A DNA stretch of 64,000 nucleotides from assembly GCA_946480465.1 (NCBI GenBank), contig CAMLJY010000004.1, positions 98,976 through 162,975 of the forward strand, given 5' to 3'. The notes beneath the pieces were generated by a model. It was not told the DNA's origin and ran no database searches. It was given only the letters and a program-made list of their open reading frames with translations. Origin of the DNA: an uncultured Burkholderiales bacterium. Its GTDB lineage: Bacteria > Pseudomonadota > Gammaproteobacteria > Burkholderiales > Burkholderiaceae. Positions 41,063 through 49,804 of this stretch are shown piece by piece (position 1 is the stretch's first letter; each line of letters begins with the position of its first letter). The translations under genes were made by a program, and so were the position numbers.

Positions 41063-43878
41063 AGCGAATCTCCTTGCTTGTCGTCGGCCAGGCGGAAGCC
41101 GTGCAGCGCGGCCAGCGCGGCGATGTCGTGCACCTGCTTCTTGCTGATCGGGCCGCAGGCGTCGTGCAGGTCCCGGCCGGCCAGGCCCAGCACCGCGGTT
41201 TCCGCCATGCAGGCGAAGAGCTGGCCTTCGCCCAGGAAGGCGCGTGCGGCGGCAGGCAGGCTTTCGCCGAAGGGGGTGCTGACCAGGCCGCCCTGGAAGC
41301 AGTGCAGGTCGGGGCGTGCGGCGGCGGTGCCGGGCTGCACGTTGCGCGGCACGCCGATGTCGCAGACGATGGCGCCGCGGCCGAAGTCATCCGCCGCCAG
41401 GAACGGCTCGGGCGGGTTCGCCGCGCAGATCACGAGCCGCCCTTCGCGCACGCGGGCGCGGTCGGTCGTGGCGATCACCCCGGGGTCGCGCCCCGCGGCC
41501 AGGCGGCGCGCCAGCTGGCCGCGTCTTTCAGGCGGCAGGTTTCGGATCTCGTCATGCGCCTCGTCGCACAGCGACTGCACCAGCCGCTGCAGTCGGCGCT
41601 CGGCACCGTCGCGCCCGCTGCCCACCAGCACCAGCCGGCCCACGCGATCGGCCAGCAGGGTCGCGCAGGTGGAGGCGATGTTGCCCGGCGCGCCGACCAC
41701 CACCGCGGTCTCGTCGGCCAGCACCAGGCCGTGGCGCTGCGCGGCGCGTTCCAGTGCCTGCAGCGCCATCGCCACCGTCAGCGCATTGCCGGTGGTCAGC
41801 GCCATGCCGGGCACGCGCAGCGCGGTGCCGTTGTGGCTGACGATGGAGGTGTACATGCCCAGCCCCGCGAGCGCGCAACCGTCGGCCTGCGCGGCGCGCA
41901 GGCGCTCTTCCAGGTCGGCACGGATGCCGTCCAGCTCGCCACGGGCGAGCCAGCCGGCCATCTGCTCCGAGCACACGGTGAGCGGGTACAGCACGAAGTC
42001 CACCGCGCTGCCCTGCGGCGACGCGATGCGCACCGGCGCGAAGGGCGCGGCCCGCGGGCTCGGCGCCATGCGCAGCACGAATTCGCGCAGCTGCGCCGCG
42101 CTGAGGCCGGCGAGCGACGGGTCCACGTCGGCCAGGTCCTGCGGTGCGATCAGGTGGTTCAGGAAGGCGACGCGCCGCACCGGCCGGGCGCCCGGCGGGG
42201 CGGCCACGGCCGGCGGCGTGGCCGGGCTGGCGGTGCGGTGGTCGCGCACGTCGTCGCGCGGCTTGGCGCTGCCGGCCAAGGTGAGCGGGTGCACCCAGTG
42301 CAGCGCGTCGTCCGCCTGCACGATGCGGCACAGGTGCTCGAAGGCCTGGCGGATGCGGGCGATGTCGGCACTGTCCAGCAGCACCGAGGGTTCCAGGCGC
42401 AGCACGTTGGGCGCGCTGCCGGTGGGGGCGACGCGCAGCCGGTGTTCGCGCAGCAGGTGGCCGGCCAGCAGGTAGCCGAAGCCGCCGTTGTGCGCGAAGC
42501 TGCGCACCACGGCGGAGCCGGCGTCGTGGGGCTCGTGGAACTCCACGCCGATGAAGAGGCCGCGGCCGCGCACCTCGCGCAGCACGTCGGGGTAGGCGGC
42601 CTGAACCTCCCGCAGCGTGGCCAGCAGCTCGTCGCCGCGGCGGCGCGCGGTCTCGTAGAGGCGGCCGCCGTCGGCTTCCAGCAGCGCCAGCGCCTGCAGT
42701 GCGATGCCGGCGGAGAAGTCGTCTTCGGCGAAGGTGGAGCTGTGCACCAGGCCGAAGCCCGGCTGGTAGGCGCTGCGCCGCATCAGCACCGCGGACAACT
42801 TGGCCAGGCCGCCGCCGAGCGCCTTGGACAGCAGGTAGACGTCGCCGCGCAGCCCGCAGCCGGTGCTGGCCAGGAAGCGGCCGGTGCGGCCCATGCCGCT
42901 CTGGATCTCGTCGACGATCAGCGCGCAGTCCAGCGCCCGGCTGGCCAGGCGCAGCTGGCGCGCAAAGTCAGCGTCCATGCAGCGCACGCCGCCTTCGCCC
43001 TGGATCGGCTCGGCCAGCATCGCCGCCACCAGCGGCAGCGGCCGTTCGACGACGCACACGCCGCTGGGCTGCAGGTCGAGGTCCAGCACGACGGCGCGCA
43101 GTTCGTCCACCAGGCGCCGCAGCGCCGCGGCGTCACCCAGCGGGATGAAGCGCACCTGCAGTCCGAAGCCCTGGAACGGCGCCCGAAAGCCCGCATGGTG
43201 CGTGAGCTGCACGCTGCCGATCAGCTTGCCGTGGAAGGAGCCGGCCAGCGCCACGAACACCGGCGCGCGCTGGAACTGCGCGTGGTTGTGTGCGGCCACG
43301 GCCGCCGCCAGGTCGTCCAGCCGGCTCGCACCGGGGCACTGGGCGCGCACCAGCGGGTGCGCGCAGGCTTCCTGCAGTGCCCGGGCCGCCGGGCCATCGG
43401 CGGCACACCCGCCGTGCGGACTGCGCTGCAGGCGGTCCAGGTGCCAGGCCACGTCCTGCTGCAGCGCCTGCAGCTTGCGGCCGCGCTCGTATTCGGCGTG
43501 CTTCAGCGCCAGCTCCACCGCCTCGGCGCCGCTGTTGGCGAAGTGGGCGATGAAGGGCTCCGGCGTGTCCAGCTCGCGCTGCAGGATGCGGTTCAGCGCC
43601 TCGGCCAGCGCGCCCGATCCTTCGCGCAGCGAGAACTGGGCATGCACCGGCACGCCGGCTTCCAGCAGCTCGCGCGCACGGCGGACGATGGCCGGGTGGT
43701 GGTGGCCGAACAGCGTGGCGCCGTAGCCGCCCACCAGGTCCAGCACCTCCACCTCGCGGCCAGCCTCGTCGCGGTAGAACAACGACGACCCGGCGGCGCG
43801 GGTGTAGCTGACGTCCAGCGCCACGGCGCGCAGCATGGCGGCCAGCTGGGGTTTGACGTGTTCGGCGTAGGCGGACAT
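41059..43878 (-). CDS. Class III aminotransferase fused to an acyl-ACP reductase-like domain
   Basis: A 939-residue fusion. Residues ~1-530 are a fold-type I, class III aminotransferase: FANSGAEAVELALKHA, FHGK, DEIQSGMGRTG (Asp323 for PLP) and LLSKALGGG (PLP Lys352). Residues ~567-939 resemble cyanobacterial long-chain acyl-ACP reductase (AAR): an N-terminal domain, LGMYTSIVSHNG, TTGNALT, a Rossmann motif VVVGAPGNIAST (727-737), and LFACMAETAVLGLAGRD near the end. AAR reduces acyl-ACP to a fatty aldehyde, and the aminotransferase could then make an amine. The AAR acyl-cysteine (in GGVVEHCF) aligns with proline here (GGLVSTPF); the nearest Cys860 is eight residues before the aligned site. Activity is therefore inferred. 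Confidence 0.85.
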   Translation of the reverse strand: MSAYAEHVKPQLAAMLRAVALDVSYTRAAGSSLFYRDEAGREVEVLDLVGGYGATLFGHHHPAIVRRARELLEAGVPVHAQFSLREGSGALAEALNRILQRELDTPEPFIAHFANSGAEAVELALKHAEYERGRKLQALQQDVAWHLDRLQRSPHGGCAADGPAARALQEACAHPLVRAQCPGASRLDDLAAAVAAHNHAQFQRAPVFVALAGSFHGKLIGSVQLTHHAGFRAPFQGFGLQVRFIPLGDAAALRRLVDELRAVVLDLDLQPSGVCVVERPLPLVAAMLAEPIQGEGGVRCMDADFARQLRLASRALDCALIVDEIQSGMGRTGRFLASTGCGLRGDVYLLSKALGGGLAKLSAVLMRRSAYQPGFGLVHSSTFAEDDFSAGIALQALALLEADGGRLYETARRRGDELLATLREVQAAYPDVLREVRGRGLFIGVEFHEPHDAGSAVVRSFAHNGGFGYLLAGHLLREHRLRVAPTGSAPNVLRLEPSVLLDSADIARIRQAFEHLCRIVQADDALHWVHPLTLAGSAKPRDDVRDHRTASPATPPAVAAPPGARPVRRVAFLNHLIAPQDLADVDPSLAGLSAAQLREFVLRMAPSPRAAPFAPVRIASPQGSAVDFVLYPLTVCSEQMAGWLARGELDGIRADLEERLRAAQADGCALAGLGMYTSIVSHNGTALRVPGMALTTGNALTVAMALQALERAAQRHGLVLADETAVVVGAPGNIASTCATLLADRVGRLVLVGSGRDGAERRLQRLVQSLCDEAHDEIRNLPPERRGQLARRLAAGRDPGVIATTDRARVREGRLVICAANPPEPFLAADDFGRGAIVCDIGVPRNVQPGTAAARPDLHCFQGGLVSTPFGESLPAAARAFLGEGQLFACMAETAVLGLAGRDLHDACGPISKKQVHDIAALAALHGFRLADDKQGDSL

Positions 43879-43887
43879 GGGGCTCGG

Positions 43888-45039
43888 TCAGGCGCGGGGA
43901 TCGGACAACAGCAGCACGGAATGAAGGCCCGGCGCCGCGGCGGAGAACACGGCGACGTGCCGTGGCGCCTGCGGCGCGGCGCGCGGCGTGGGCACGCGCT
44001 GGTGCTGCAGCATCAGCAGCGCCGCCAGCGCACCGACGGGGCAGCCCGGGATGGCCCCGGTGATGGCGGCTGCGGGCACCAGCAGCGGCTGCTGGCGCAG
44101 CGGCGGCGGCAGGGCGTCCGCCAGCCCGGCGGGCGGGCCGGCGTCCAGGCTGACCAGCGCATCGATGGCCTCCACCGGGATGCCGCGTCTTTCGCGTGCC
44201 AGCGCCAGGCCGTGCTGCCAGGCCTGGGGCGCGGTCGGCGCACTGCTGCGGCCGATGCCCGACAGCAGCGCCAGCGGCCGTGCGCCGCGCCGTTCGGCGT
44301 GCTCGAGGGTTTCGAGTACGAAGGCCACGGCGCCTTCGCCCTGCGGCGCCGTGGCGGTCGTGCTGCCGCCGAGGCAGGCCCGGGCCAGCGCCAGCGGCTC
44401 GTCAGGGTGGCCGGCGCAGGCCACCAGCGCCAGGTCGCAGTCGCCGCGCGCCAGGCTGAAGCTTGCAGCATGGATTGCGGCCAGCCCGTCGTCTTCCGCA
44501 AAGGCGCCGCAGTCGCCGCGCAGCGCGAAGGCCAGGCTCGCCATGGCGAGCAGGTTGTTGGCGAGGCTCTTGATGGCGAAGAACGGATTGGCGCCATGCC
44601 GTTCCAGCACTTCGCGTGTGAGTGCCGCAGCGGAGAACTCGTTGCGAGCGGCCAGGGCCGACAGGGTCGACAGGGCCGCGCTGAAACTGTCCGCCGAAGG
44701 GTTCGCCGCGTCTGCCTGGCACGCAAAGACGCCGCAGCGCTCCGGCGCCGTGGCCGGCGCCGGCCACCCCGCCTGCTGCAGCGCCTGGCGGCTGGCCAGC
44801 ACGCCCCATTCGGCACAGCTGCTGGCATAGCGGCGCAGCTTGTGGGGCAGGGCGCTGCGCGCTTCGGCACGCAGCGCCGCATCGACGTGCCCGAACCGCA
44901 GCGGCGGGTCGGAAGCCGTGTCAGCGGTCGCGTGAAGGCCGATCGCCGAGGTGCCGGCCAGCAGGTGCTGCCACAGCTGCGCGGGGCAAGCCGCGCCGGG
45001 CAGCACGCAGCCGGTGCCCGTGATGGCGACCGTCACCAT
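43888..45039 (-). CDS. Ketosynthase-like protein without catalytic residues (chain-length-factor-like)
   Basis: A 383-residue thiolase-fold protein starting VAITGTGCVLPG, as ketosynthases do. The active-site cysteine position is glutamate (AFAEDDG), the HGTST histidine region is SLDAGPPAG, and the KSxxGH region is AITGAIPG, so all three catalytic residues are missing. This is the state of chain-length factors in type II polyketide synthases, which pair with an active ketosynthase and set product length. It overlaps the intact ketosynthase gene by 7 bases, its probable partner. Confidence 0.82.
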   Translation of the reverse strand: MVTVAITGTGCVLPGAACPAQLWQHLLAGTSAIGLHATADTASDPPLRFGHVDAALRAEARSALPHKLRRYASSCAEWGVLASRQALQQAGWPAPATAPERCGVFACQADAANPSADSFSAALSTLSALAARNEFSAAALTREVLERHGANPFFAIKSLANNLLAMASLAFALRGDCGAFAEDDGLAAIHAASFSLARGDCDLALVACAGHPDEPLALARACLGGSTTATAPQGEGAVAFVLETLEHAERRGARPLALLSGIGRSSAPTAPQAWQHGLALARERRGIPVEAIDALVSLDAGPPAGLADALPPPLRQQPLLVPAAAITGAIPGCPVGALAALLMLQHQRVPTPRAAPQAPRHVAVFSAAAPGLHSVLLLSDPRA

Positions 45040-46337
45040 GCCTGCCGCTCCCCTGGCGGCGCTTCAGCGCGGCTGATGGCCAGCGACACGTTGAGGCCGC
45101 CGAAGCCGAAGGAATTGCACAGCGCCTTCGTGGCCTGCGTCGGGCGCGCGCGCTGCGCCACCACGTCCAGCCCGCAGGCCGGGTCGGGATGGTCCAGGTT
45201 CAGCGTCGGCGGCAGCCAGCCGGTCTTCAGCGCCAGCAGGGTGGCGATGCATTCGGGGCCGCCGGCGGCGGTGATCAGGTGGCCGAGCTGCGACTTGTTG
45301 GCGCTGACCGCCAGGCGCCGGTGGTGCTCGCCCGCCGCGAACACGCGGCGGATGGCACGGGCCTCGGCCACGTCGTTCAGCAGCGTGGACGTGCCGTGCG
45401 CGTTGATGTGCTGCACCTGCTCGGGCGCCCAGCCCGCATCGTGCAGTGCGCGTTGCATCGCCAGCGCGGCGCCCAGGCCTTCGGGGTGCGGCGCGGTCGG
45501 GCGGTGGGCGTCCATCGAGCTGCCTTGGCCGCTCACTTCGCCGTGCAGCGTCACGCCGCGGCGCAGCGCCCGTTCCATCGATTCCAGCACCACCATGCCC
45601 GCGCCTTCGCCGGCCACCAGGCCGCTGCGCTCGCGGTCGAAGGGGCGGCACAGGTGTGCGCCGTGGCGCTCGTCCACCGAAGGCGCGCCCAGCAGGTGCA
45701 GCGCGAGCATGGTGTGGAAGTTCAGCACCGAGTCGGCACCGCCGGCGATCACCACCTCGGCCTCGCCGCGGCGGATCAGCTGCAGCCCCAGCCCGATGGC
45801 CTGGGCCGCGCCGGCGCAGGCGGTGTTGAGGTTGAGCACCGGCCCGCTGCAGCGGTGCTGGCGCGCAATGGCCACGGCCAGGTGGTCGTTGCCATGGCGC
45901 AGGCCGGGGTCCAGCTGCGCCCGCCGTTCGAACAGGCGCGCCCAGCGCGGGCCATCGGCGCCCAGGGCCAGCAGCATGCCGCGCGCGTCCGGCTCCGGCG
46001 TGCCCGAGCCGATGACCACCGCCACCCGGGCACCGGCGGTGCCGTCCGCCACGCCATCGGCCAGGCCGGCATCGGCCAGGGCCTGCTGCGCGGCGACCAG
46101 GCCGAAGCGGCTGCGCCGGTCCAGCGCCGCCTGCAGCGGGGGCCAGTGGCCGAAGCAGCGTTCGAACTGCAGGCGGTCCACCGGCGCCGCGTAGCGCACC
46201 GGGAAGTCGGCCACGCCTTCGGGCTGCCAGGGCCGCACCGCCGATTCGCCGGCGAGCATGCGGCGCCACACCTCGCGCCAATGGAAGCCCAGGCCGCAGA
46301 CCACGCCCAAGCCGGTGACGGCCACGCGCGTGCTCAC
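45033..46337 (-). CDS. Beta-ketoacyl-ACP synthase (FabF type), intact
   Basis: A 434-residue ketosynthase with complete catalytic triad: Cys174 (NTACAGA), His314 (NAHGTST) and His353 (NKSQLGH). It also has the C-terminal SFGFGGLN glycine loop. It would elongate an acyl chain on the cluster's acyl carrier protein using malonyl units. It starts with GTG after AGGGGG, overlapping the previous gene's stop. With the degenerate homologue downstream it probably forms a heterodimer. Confidence 0.92.
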   Translation of the reverse strand: MSTRVAVTGLGVVCGLGFHWREVWRRMLAGESAVRPWQPEGVADFPVRYAAPVDRLQFERCFGHWPPLQAALDRRSRFGLVAAQQALADAGLADGVADGTAGARVAVVIGSGTPEPDARGMLLALGADGPRWARLFERRAQLDPGLRHGNDHLAVAIARQHRCSGPVLNLNTACAGAAQAIGLGLQLIRRGEAEVVIAGGADSVLNFHTMLALHLLGAPSVDERHGAHLCRPFDRERSGLVAGEGAGMVVLESMERALRRGVTLHGEVSGQGSSMDAHRPTAPHPEGLGAALAMQRALHDAGWAPEQVQHINAHGTSTLLNDVAEARAIRRVFAAGEHHRRLAVSANKSQLGHLITAAGGPECIATLLALKTGWLPPTLNLDHPDPACGLDVVAQRARPTQATKALCNSFGFGGLNVSLAISRAEAPPGERQAW

Positions 46338-47431
46338 CGCACCCCCTGTGACAGCACCAGCGCGGCGCAGGGGCCGTGCGGCGCCTCGGCCACGATGAGT
46401 GCATGCGGGCTGGGCAGTGCCTCGTCGCCGTGCACGCGGCCTTGGGCATCGATGCGCAGGCGCCGGCCGCGGCGCAGGCCTTCGTGTGCCAGCAGCAGCG
46501 CCAGCACCGGACCCGCCGGCCCCAGCTCGCCCAGCCAGGCGTGCGTGTGGTCCAGCGTCCAGCCAAGGTCATGGCGTGTGATCTGCGCGGCCGCCAGGGC
46601 CTGGTCGACGAGCACGCGGCGGGCCGGCGCCGCGGCCGCCGTTCCGGGCTGCACGCAGCCGCGGGCGTGGCCGGCCACGCGCGTGTCCGACGGGCCGGGC
46701 GGCCGCGGGCTCAGCACGGCAAAAGCCGCACCTTCGGCGGGAATGCGCGTGGCGTCGCCCCACCAGCCGGCGGCCTCCAGGCGCAGCAGCAGCGAGGGAT
46801 TGATCTTCGGGCTCACCGCGCCGGCCACGGCCGCATCGCCGTGGCCTTCGGCGATGGCGAGCGTGGCCTCGATGAAGGCCTGCAGCCCGCTGTCGGCCCA
46901 GGGCGAGCAGATGCCCATCGGCCCCATCAGACCGAAGCGCGACGAGATGTGGGCCGCCGCGGTGGCGTTCAGGCCGGTCAGCCCGGCGAAGGGCGGCGAT
47001 TCGCGCAGGCACAGCGCGGTGTCGGGCTCGGCCAACCCGGCCGCGTGCGCGGCCTGCAGCACCGGCCAGGGCGGTGCCGGCTCGTCGACGGTGGGCAGGC
47101 CCAGGTACAGACCGATGTGCTCCGGCGCCGTGGTGGCGAAGGCCGCGCTGCCCTGCACCGCGCGTGATGCCCCCAGCAGCGCCATCGCCGCCTGCTTGTC
47201 CATCATGCGCAGCGTGCGGCGGTCCACCTGCAGCGCGGCGGCCGTGGGCGCATCGATGGGCAGCACCTCGGGCCAGGGCGAGGGCGGCGGGTCGTCCGCG
47301 TCGGGCCAGGGCCGCAGGCCGCGCTGGCCCGAACACAGCGCGTCCCAGATGGCGCCGAGGTTCTCGCCCGCGGCGCAGAAGGCCGCGGCGCTGTCGATGC
47401 AGACGGGGCGGAGAGGTTTCGCCACGCTCAT
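46334..47431 (-). CDS. Degenerate ketosynthase-like protein
   Basis: A 365-residue protein with a recognisable ketosynthase core (FGLMGPMGICSPWADSGLQAFIEATLAIAEGHGDAAVAGAV) in which the cysteine position is alanine (WAD). No HGTST or KSxxGH motif can be found (the latter region reads HTHAWLGELGPAG). It is shorter than active ketosynthases and probably acts as a non-catalytic partner. Its start overlaps the stop of the upstream ketosynthase by four bases. Sequence divergence from 43888-45039 suggests the two dead copies arose separately. Confidence 0.75.
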   Translation of the reverse strand: MSVAKPLRPVCIDSAAAFCAAGENLGAIWDALCSGQRGLRPWPDADDPPPSPWPEVLPIDAPTAAALQVDRRTLRMMDKQAAMALLGASRAVQGSAAFATTAPEHIGLYLGLPTVDEPAPPWPVLQAAHAAGLAEPDTALCLRESPPFAGLTGLNATAAAHISSRFGLMGPMGICSPWADSGLQAFIEATLAIAEGHGDAAVAGAVSPKINPSLLLRLEAAGWWGDATRIPAEGAAFAVLSPRPPGPSDTRVAGHARGCVQPGTAAAAPARRVLVDQALAAAQITRHDLGWTLDHTHAWLGELGPAGPVLALLLAHEGLRRGRRLRIDAQGRVHGDEALPSPHALIVAEAPHGPCAALVLSQGVR

Positions 47432-48756
47432 GCCGCGCTGAACACCAGCACGCCGTTCTGGCCGCCGAAGCCGAAGGCGTTCGACAGCACATGGCGCAGG
47501 CGCGTGGCGCGCGGCCGCTGCACGATGGCGAGGGCTGCGGTGTCGGCGTCGCCCTGCGTGAAGTTCAGCGTGGGCAGCAGCTGCTGCCGCCGCAGGCTCA
47601 GCACCGCCAGCACCGCCTGCAGCGCGCCGCCGGCGGCCAGGCAGTGGCCCAGGGCGGACTTGTTCGCGGTCACCGGCAGTTCGGCGCAGCGTTCGCCGAA
47701 CACGGCCTGGATGGCCAGGCTCTCGCAGCGATCGTTCTGCGGCGTCGACGTGCCGTGCGCACTGACATGGTCGATGGCCGACGGCGGCAGCCCCGCGTCG
47801 GCCAGCGCCGCCTGCATGCAGCGCGCGTAGGCCGAGCCATCGGCCGGACTGCTGGTGATGCGCCAGGCCTCGGCCTGCTTCGCGAAGCCGCTGATGCGGC
47901 CCAGCACGGTGGCACCGCGGCGCTGCGCATGCGCGGCCGATTCCAGCACCAGGAAGCCGCTGCCTTCACCCATCAGGAAGCCGCTGCGGTCGCGGTCGAA
48001 GGGGCGGCTCAGCGTGTGCGGCTGCGGGCTGGGTTGTTCGCACAGCGCGCCCAGCAGCTGGAAACCCAGCAGCGGCACCAGGTGGCACAGCGCCTCGGTG
48101 CCGCCCGCGATCGCCACGTCGAGTTCACCCGCTCTGATTCGGTGATAGGCCTGGCCGATCGCGATGGCACCGGCGGCGCAGGCGTCGCTGCTGGTCACCG
48201 CGCCGGCGGCGGCGCCCAGCGCGCGCGACACCGCCGCGGCCGGTGCGTGCAGGGGCGGCGCCGCGCCAGCCGCGCCGGCCGTGCCCGCGCGCCCGGCCAG
48301 CAGCCGGGCCAGCCTGGCGATGGACGGACGGCCGTCCGGACCCAGGCTGCGGCCCATGTCCAGCAGGTCGTCGGCGGTGCAGGTGACCTTGTTCGAGCCG
48401 ACGAAGACACCGGTGCGCTCCGGCGCCGATCCGCTGCTGGCGCTGTGCTCTCGCGCCTGCCGTGCCGCGTGCAGGGCCAGCAGGGTGGGAACGCTGAATG
48501 GTCGAACGTGCGACGAGTGCCCTTCGCCCAACACCGCGTCCACCGGGAAGCGGCGCGACAGGTCTTCGAGCAGTGCCGGCGACACGTGGGCGCAGGCCGC
48601 ATTCGGCAGGCCGCTGGCGGCCAGCCCGGGGTGCACGCGAATGGCCGACTCCAGGCGCTGCAGTGCGTCGAACAGTTCGCCGGCCGTCGCCATCGTCCCG
48701 CAGACGGCACCCACGCCGGTCACGACGACCTCCTGCCGGGCGCCGTCGCGCGTCAT
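47428..48756 (-). CDS. Beta-ketoacyl-ACP synthase, intact (second)
   Basis: A 442-residue ketosynthase with Cys193 (SSDACAAGA), His334 (SAHGTST) and His371 (NKSALGH), followed by NAFGFGGQN. The SSDAC active-site context differs from the NTACAG of the other intact copy, so it may have different acyl specificity. It overlaps both the acyl carrier protein gene and the degenerate ketosynthase gene by four bases, so the operon is translated as a coupled chain. Confidence 0.92.
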   Translation of the reverse strand: MTRDGARQEVVVTGVGAVCGTMATAGELFDALQRLESAIRVHPGLAASGLPNAACAHVSPALLEDLSRRFPVDAVLGEGHSSHVRPFSVPTLLALHAARQAREHSASSGSAPERTGVFVGSNKVTCTADDLLDMGRSLGPDGRPSIARLARLLAGRAGTAGAAGAAPPLHAPAAAVSRALGAAAGAVTSSDACAAGAIAIGQAYHRIRAGELDVAIAGGTEALCHLVPLLGFQLLGALCEQPSPQPHTLSRPFDRDRSGFLMGEGSGFLVLESAAHAQRRGATVLGRISGFAKQAEAWRITSSPADGSAYARCMQAALADAGLPPSAIDHVSAHGTSTPQNDRCESLAIQAVFGERCAELPVTANKSALGHCLAAGGALQAVLAVLSLRRQQLLPTLNFTQGDADTAALAIVQRPRATRLRHVLSNAFGFGGQNGVLVFSAA

Positions 48757-49319
48757 TCAGCGATGGCAGTGATCGATGGCAGCAGCGCGGCGACGGCCCG
48801 TGCCAGCACCTCGTCACCGGTGGCGGGCCGCAGGCGCTGGCCGCAATCGGCGCAGGCCGCCGGGCCGATCGGCAGCACCACCGCGCGGGTGCCGCCACAG
48901 TCGCTGCAGGCCGGGGGCAGGTGATCGAACAGCGCGTGGCACATCGAGGCCAGGTTGATCGGCGCCGTGGTGGCGTAGACCTGGTAGGACGACGCGTCCT
49001 CGGCCAGGCCGGTGTAGGCGTAGGGGCTGCGGGCCAGCAGCTCGGCGCCTTCGCGGGTCAGCGTGCCGTGGGCCGTTTCGAAGCGGCGCGCCGTGCCGGC
49101 CAGCCGCGCCGCATGTTCCAGCACCGTGCGCGTCGGCAGCCGGATGTCCAGCCGCCTTTCCAGCAACGACCGCAATTCGACGAGATCGAGCGATTCAACG
49201 CCCAATTCATTGACCATCGACATGCCATCGCCAATGCGCAGCGGGTCTTCGCCGAGCACGTGGCCCAGCAGTTCGATCACGACCCGAACCAGTTCCTGTC
49301 TTGAATAAGGATTGTTCAT
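48753..49319 (-). CDS. Acyl carrier protein with C-terminal zinc-ribbon domain
   Basis: A 188-residue protein. Residues ~5-75 are an acyl carrier domain with the phosphopantetheine serine in LGVESLDLVEL (Ser43), where the usual DSL reads ESL. After a linker (AHGTLTREGAELLARSPYAYTGLAED) comes a four-cysteine motif CSDCGG...CADCGQ (Cys138, 141, 156, 159) that should bind zinc. Free-standing ACPs are about 80 residues, so the extension is unusual. First gene of the leftward operon. ATG at 49319 removes a cysteine/arginine-rich leader; no clear ribosome binding site. Confidence 0.85.
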   Translation of the reverse strand: MNNPYSRQELVRVVIELLGHVLGEDPLRIGDGMSMVNELGVESLDLVELRSLLERRLDIRLPTRTVLEHAARLAGTARRFETAHGTLTREGAELLARSPYAYTGLAEDASSYQVYATTAPINLASMCHALFDHLPPACSDCGGTRAVVLPIGPAACADCGQRLRPATGDEVLARAVAALLPSITAIAE

Positions 49320-49804
49320 ATCGCCAATGCAACGACGAAGACCCGTCGAGTGGCGGCCATTCTGTTGACACTGGCATGCCCCGGCCAAGAAAGAAATTTC
49401 CGCTTGGCTTCATCGAAATTTTTTGTGAGCGATGGCTGCGCGTTGTGGCATGCGCCGTGGTGTTTCCCTCGTAGGTGCGGGTGTCCGGTGGGGCGATCAG
49501 CGTGCCTTGGCCGCTCGGCAGCGATCGGTGTTCAGGTGATTTTCAGCTTCGACCCCCACGAACTTGGGGTGTGAAATCGCCATTCACGCATGCAGCGCGG
49601 ACGCCGCGCCTGCCCGCATGGCGTTCGGCGGCGTACGGGATGCCCGGTGCGGGTGCGCGGCATGCCGGCGATTGGGGAATTGGCCGTGCGGCGGCGTCCA
49701 ATGAAATTGACCGATCGGGGGTCATCGCAATTGCCGCGAATTCCGTCACGCCAATGTCATTTGCAATTAATAGATTGCCGCCCTTTCCACTTCATTTCAC
49801 GCCA
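49320..49804. other. Divergent control region of the biosynthetic cluster
   Basis: These 485 bases between the ACP gene (reverse) and the type III synthase gene (forward) hold no convincing gene. Two patches (about 49388-49425 and 49690-49800) are clearly AT-richer than the surroundings and are where promoters would be expected. CACGCCAATGTCA occurs twice (around 49747 and 49796), the second copy including the synthase start codon. Individual promoter boxes cannot be assigned with confidence. A forward TTGACA (49365-49370) lacks a good -10. Confidence 0.6.

Noticed and set aside
41038..46194. A 1718-codon open frame on the forward strand
   Set aside because: It is antisense to the aminotransferase-AAR and ketosynthase genes, has no recognisable domain and has the composition of a high-GC shadow frame.
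49754..49804. Longer N-terminus for the type III synthase from ATG 49754
   Set aside because: The added residues are not typical of the family; the later ATG gives a normal start, though the choice is not proven.
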